A stretch of DNA of 10,252 nucleotides, from NCBI GenBank assembly GCA_032089155.1, contig DAMDEV010000091.1, forward strand, positions 1-10,252, in the 5' to 3' direction. Shown piece after piece: positions 7,481-10,252 of this stretch. Every line of letters starts with the position of its first letter. Positions within the stretch are counted from its first letter, which is position 1. The position numbers were made by a program, and so were the translations under genes. The notes under the pieces are model-generated. The model was not told the origin of the DNA. It ran no database searches and saw only the letters and a list, made by a program, of their open reading frames with translations. This stretch comes from Faucicola sp032089155 (GTDB taxonomy: Bacteria; Pseudomonadota; Gammaproteobacteria; Pseudomonadales; Moraxellaceae).

Positions 7481-7558
7481 TTTTAGGTACGTTACTGTCC
7501 AAGCGAGCTAAATGCTAAAGTTGTTTCCAGCGGTTATTTCATCGGCTTGTTGCGCTGT

Positions 7559-7589
7559 GCGTGGTTGTCCCCTCAATCCACGCTTTTTT
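7559..7589 (+). terminator. Intrinsic terminator-like hairpin in the TPR-gene leader (possible attenuator)
   Basis: GCGTGG (7559-7564) pairs perfectly with CCACGC (7578-7583); the stem extends by TTG/CAA across a single bulged T (7577) and closes on a six-base loop TCCCCT. Six T (7584-7589) follow at once. On sequence this is the best Rho-independent terminator in the window and it points along the plus strand, about 75-100 bases after the promoter at 7452-7480 and before the preferred TPR start at 7635. It could be an attenuator of TPR-lolB expression or the end of a small RNA of about 100 bases. If translation really began at 7512 the hairpin would lie in codons and would be disrupted by ribosomes. 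Confidence 0.5.
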
Positions 7590-7634
7590 GCGTCGAAATA
7601 TGTCAAGCCTTATTGTTTATCGATTTATTTACCG

Positions 7635-9395
7635 ATGCATTTATCCATACCGCAGCAATTTTTTGTCAATCTAAAGCCCAATCTGAAATCTAACCTAAAA
7701 CCGCTTGATGTATTTAAACCTTTTACCGCTTTAGGCAAAAATGTAGTCGCGACTACGCTCACGTTGACAAGTTTATTGTTTAGCCCAGCGGTTTTTAGTG
7801 CGGGGACAAATTTTGCACCCGCTAGTCAGTCTGTTAATCAGTCTCTTAGCCAGCCCAGCCTGTATGCGATTTTGATGGCAGAGTTTGCCGCAGATCGCGG
7901 TCGTATCGATCAGGCGTTAGCGATCTATAAGCAGCAGTCTTTTTTGGCGGATGCGGCCCCGGTATTTGAACGCGCACTGGGTTTATCTTTACAAAATGAA
8001 CCACCACAGTTGTCGCTCGCTTTTGCCAATGCGTGGCAGCAGCAAAACCCTGACCATGTGCCTGCGATTTTTTACGTGACCCATTTGGCACTCAAAGCGC
8101 ACGAGTATGAATTAGCCGGTGAAAAGCTCAATCAAATTTTGCAGTACGATCCTGACGCTGATTTAAGTCAGATTTTGATTGGAATTTATCCCACCGAAGC
8201 CCGTGACCAAGCTGAACTGCTTGCTACGCTCAATCGATTAGATATCAAAAATAACCCTTCACTACTTGTGATGAAAGCAGGTCTGCTGCTACAGTTTCAA
8301 CAGCCCAAAGCCGCGTTAGTGGCGATTAATCGGGCACTTAAAACCAACCCAAAAAGCCCGGCTTTTTTGACGTTAAAAGCAGATATCCTGCAAGCCTTAT
8401 CGCCCAGTAATCAAGTGATTGCGTTTATTGTGCAGGCGCGTAAAACCGTCCCTGACAATAAAGCGCTATTTGTCTATCAAATTCGCTATATGCTAAAGCA
8501 AGGCAAAAGCGCGCAGGTATGGCAACAGCTCAATGCCCGTGCTAATCAGCAGTTTTTAGCAGATGAAGAAATCAAACTACTGGCCGCTTTGGTGGGTATT
8601 GATTTAAAAAAATACGCCGCAGCAGATCGCTTGCTCAAAGCGTTGATTGCCAGCCCCAACTTTAAGGACCAAGCCAATTATTATTTGGCTGTCAGTGCCG
8701 AACGCCAGAACCTACTCAATGATGCGATTGGCTACTATGGCAAAGTGATGCAACCTGACTTGGTGCTCAAAGCCAGACAGCAACAGATTGATTTATTAAT
8801 CTCGCAAAGTCGTTTTGAGGAAGCGATTGCCAGTAGCGTCAAATTACGGGAACAATTTGACAGTTTTGCGCCGCAAAGCTACATCATGCAAGCCAGTATT
8901 TTGCAAAAAAATAACCAAGCGGCACAGGCGTTAGCCTTGCTTAATAGCGCACAAACCAGTTTACCCAATAATACCGATATCTTATTTGCCAAGGTATTGT
9001 TACTGCCCGATGATGATTACGCCAGTAAACTGCGATTGTTAAAAGAGTTGATTCGCCTTGCACCGGCAAACGTGGATTATCAACTCGAATATGCGCAAAC
9101 CTTGGTCAATTTAAAACAAAATAATGAAGAAGTGACCGCCCTACTGACGGCATTAATCAATGACAAAGAAGTCGGTTTAAAAGCGCGGCAAATATTGTCG
9201 CAACAAGCGCTGCATCAGTCTGATAACGCTACCGTCATTAGTCTGCTATCAGATAATTTTGATATCGTACCCGATGTGATTAGCGGCTTGCTGCTGCAAC
9301 AAGCCTACTTAAATTTGGGCAACCAAAAAGAAGCGGAGCGCATCAACCAAATCTTAGTTAATGAACTCGGTTATCAACCCGAAAACCTGCAATAG
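7635..9395 (+). CDS. Secreted tetratricopeptide-repeat protein of unknown function
   Basis: From ATG 7635 the product has 586 residues. A hydrophobic segment at about 36-54 (NVVATTLTLTSLLFSPAV) followed by FSAGT looks like a Sec signal peptide with cleavage near 55-56, after a long Lys-containing n-region (NLKPNLKSNLKP). The mature part is helical and shows degenerate TPR-like units, for example at 76-109 (GRIDQALAIYKQQ), 209-242 (QPKAALVAINRALKTNP) and near the C-terminus (QAAQALALLNSAQTSLPNN; GNQKEAERINQIL). TPR proteins are protein-binding scaffolds, here probably periplasmic or membrane-associated; no catalytic motif is visible. The frame is open back to ATG 7512, preceded directly by TAA, which would give 627 residues. 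I prefer 7635 because the 41 extra residues contain four cysteines while the rest has none, and a terminator-like hairpin lies in them; however neither start has a good SD. It precedes lolB by 248 bases, an arrangement I recall from Acinetobacter relatives. Confidence 0.85.
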   Translation: MHLSIPQQFFVNLKPNLKSNLKPLDVFKPFTALGKNVVATTLTLTSLLFSPAVFSAGTNFAPASQSVNQSLSQPSLYAILMAEFAADRGRIDQALAIYKQQSFLADAAPVFERALGLSLQNEPPQLSLAFANAWQQQNPDHVPAIFYVTHLALKAHEYELAGEKLNQILQYDPDADLSQILIGIYPTEARDQAELLATLNRLDIKNNPSLLVMKAGLLLQFQQPKAALVAINRALKTNPKSPAFLTLKADILQALSPSNQVIAFIVQARKTVPDNKALFVYQIRYMLKQGKSAQVWQQLNARANQQFLADEEIKLLAALVGIDLKKYAAADRLLKALIASPNFKDQANYYLAVSAERQNLLNDAIGYYGKVMQPDLVLKARQQQIDLLISQSRFEEAIASSVKLREQFDSFAPQSYIMQASILQKNNQAAQALALLNSAQTSLPNNTDILFAKVLLLPDDDYASKLRLLKELIRLAPANVDYQLEYAQTLVNLKQNNEEVTALLTALINDKEVGLKARQILSQQALHQSDNATVISLLSDNFDIVPDVISGLLLQQAYLNLGNQKEAERINQILVNELGYQPENLQ

Positions 9396-9438
9396 TGCTG
9401 CCTAACATCGTCTCTAAGCAGGACGACTAGCGAGCACT
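9394..9438 (+). other. Nested inverted repeats just after the TPR gene
   Basis: AGTGCT (9394-9399, overlapping the TAG stop) pairs with AGCACT (9433-9438), and inside it TCGTC (9408-9412) pairs with GACGA (9422-9426) around a nine-base loop. No T run follows, so it is not an ordinary terminator; it may be an mRNA 3' structure. Confidence 0.35.
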
Positions 9439-9510
9439 GAGGGTGGTAAAGCAGGTAAATGGCAGGAAAACGAGAGATAAATAACAACCGCTTTTTCACC
9501 AATTTGAGCA

Positions 9511-9531
9511 GTTAAGCAAAACAGGCTTAAC
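9511..9531. other. Perfect 7-bp inverted repeat between TPR gene and lolB
   Basis: GTTAAGC (9511-9517) and GCTTAAC (9525-9531) are exact reverse complements around a seven-base spacer. The following AATGGCTATTT is not a real T tract, so termination is doubtful; it could be an operator for a dimeric regulator or an RNA hairpin upstream of lolB. I see no convincing promoter in 9440-9643. Confidence 0.35.
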
Positions 9532-9607
9532 AATGGCTATTTATAGTTTACTCATCAGTTTCTTAAACCATCATACTTGAGCAAAACCAGTTAACATTTG
9601 ATGAAAA

Positions 9608-9633
9608 CTTGATTAACAAATTTGATTAACATT
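9608..9633. repeat. 13-bp tandem repeat upstream of the lolB SD
   Basis: TTGATTAACA occurs at 9609-9618 and 9622-9631, the two 13-base units being 10 of 13 identical. A related TTAACATTTGA occurs at 9591-9601 and again at 9626-9636, so three similar AT-rich units lead up to the ribosome binding site GAGG (9635-9638). Confidence 0.6.
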
Positions 9634-9643
9634 TGAGGATATT

Positions 9644-10252
9644 ATGCATTTATTACCAGCGGTCACCAGCAAAGTCACGGGGCTAAGTATTGCCTGTTTG
9701 GGCATCAGTAGTATGCTGCTAACAGGCTGTCAGTCCGTACAAGCAACAACTAAGCCTATCACAGCCAAGCCTGTCGCCACAGGGATGACAACCCCTGTGG
9801 TCAATACCCAAACAGCCACAGCGCCATCGACTACCACTACTGAGCAAGCGGACACAAGTACGCTACCGAGCGCGCAATTTACCATCAATGGTAAAATTGG
9901 CATGACCACGCCGCAGCAGGCAGGCAGCGCGTTTTATATTTGGACACAGCAAGGTCAAAACTTTGCCATTGAGATTGCCGGTGCGATGAATGCGGGTCAA
10001 ACCAAAATCAGCTACAATGGTCAATCTGCGACGTTAACCAACGAAAAAGGCACCATCAATGCCGCTACCCCTGAAGAATTGCTATTACGTGCAACCGGTT
10101 GGCAAGCGCCCATCTCACAGCTGCCTTACTGGATTCAAGGTCAGCCAGCACCCAGTGATGCCAATGGTAAAAAAGACAGCACTAATCGCCTAGTGAGTGC
10201 CCAAAATGGCGATTGGACAGCCACCTTTAGCTATAGCAACAGTAACGATAAA
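9644..10252 (+). CDS. lolB: Outer-membrane lipoprotein receptor LolB (3' partial)
   Basis: LolB accepts lipoproteins from periplasmic LolA and inserts them into the inner leaflet of the outer membrane; it is itself an outer-membrane lipoprotein. 203 residues are visible and no stop is reached; comparison with E. coli LolB (207 residues with signal) suggests some 40-50 residues are missing. The start has a good SD, GAGG at 9635-9638 five bases from the ATG. The signal peptide ends in the lipobox LLTGC (25-29) with Cys29; the +2 residue is Gln, not the inner-membrane-retention Asp. A Thr/Ala/Pro-rich linker (30-77) precedes the LolB fold: FTINGKIGMTTPQQAGSAFY, IEIAGAMNAGQTKI, ATPEELLLRATGWQAPISQL, PYWIQGQPAP, RLVSAQNGDWTATFSY. 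Around 113-118 the loop carrying the functional Leu68 of E. coli appears as GAMNAG, with Met115 the likely counterpart. It follows the TPR gene and may be cotranscribed with it. Confidence 0.9.
   Translation, partial: MHLLPAVTSKVTGLSIACLGISSMLLTGCQSVQATTKPITAKPVATGMTTPVVNTQTATAPSTTTTEQADTSTLPSAQFTINGKIGMTTPQQAGSAFYIWTQQGQNFAIEIAGAMNAGQTKISYNGQSATLTNEKGTINAATPEELLLRATGWQAPISQLPYWIQGQPAPSDANGKKDSTNRLVSAQNGDWTATFSYSNSNDK

Noticed and set aside
7846..8091. Minus-strand 81-codon frame inside the TPR gene
   Set aside because: The composition is unlike a protein of its neighbours, there is no SD, and the TPR frame on the plus strand is clearly coding.

Overview
The window is an ordinary chromosomal segment of a gammaproteobacterium, most likely a member of the Moraxellaceae (Moraxella/Psychrobacter/Acinetobacter relatives). 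That placement rests on protein resemblance and on hemA lying divergent to a secreted TPR protein gene followed by lolB, an order I recall from Acinetobacter and its relatives; the genus is inferred, not proven. Base composition is moderate, with AT-rich intergenic DNA. A run of exactly 100 N (1434-1533) marks a scaffold gap, so this is a draft assembly.

Left part, plus strand: the nearly complete rapZ (RNase adaptor/GlcN6P-sensing ATPase, only the first few codons missing), darP/yjgA (50S assembly factor), the gap, then an MFS sugar-efflux transporter of the SotB type whose start codon lies in the gap. Middle, minus strand: hemA (glutamyl-tRNA reductase, first step of C5 haem synthesis) upstream of glnD (PII uridylyltransferase, nitrogen sensing); glnD converges with sotB. 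Right part, plus strand, divergent from hemA: a secreted TPR-repeat protein of unknown function, then lolB (outer-membrane lipoprotein receptor), which is cut by the window end.

The genes are housekeeping functions without a shared pathway; the closest functional link may be TPR protein plus lolB at the cell envelope. The most interesting DNA is non-coding. (1) The TPR gene leader holds a good promoter (7452-7480) followed about 80 bases later by a hairpin plus six T (7559-7589) that looks like an intrinsic terminator, suggesting an attenuator or a roughly 100-nt small RNA; it also bears on where the TPR protein starts. (2) hemA has an extended -10 promoter and a leader of about 210 nt with a 9-bp long-range inverted repeat abutting the ribosome binding site. 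(3) Several intergenic regions carry a near-perfect tandem direct repeat of 12-15 bp period. I see no mobile element, CRISPR array, tRNA, rRNA, phage or defence system.
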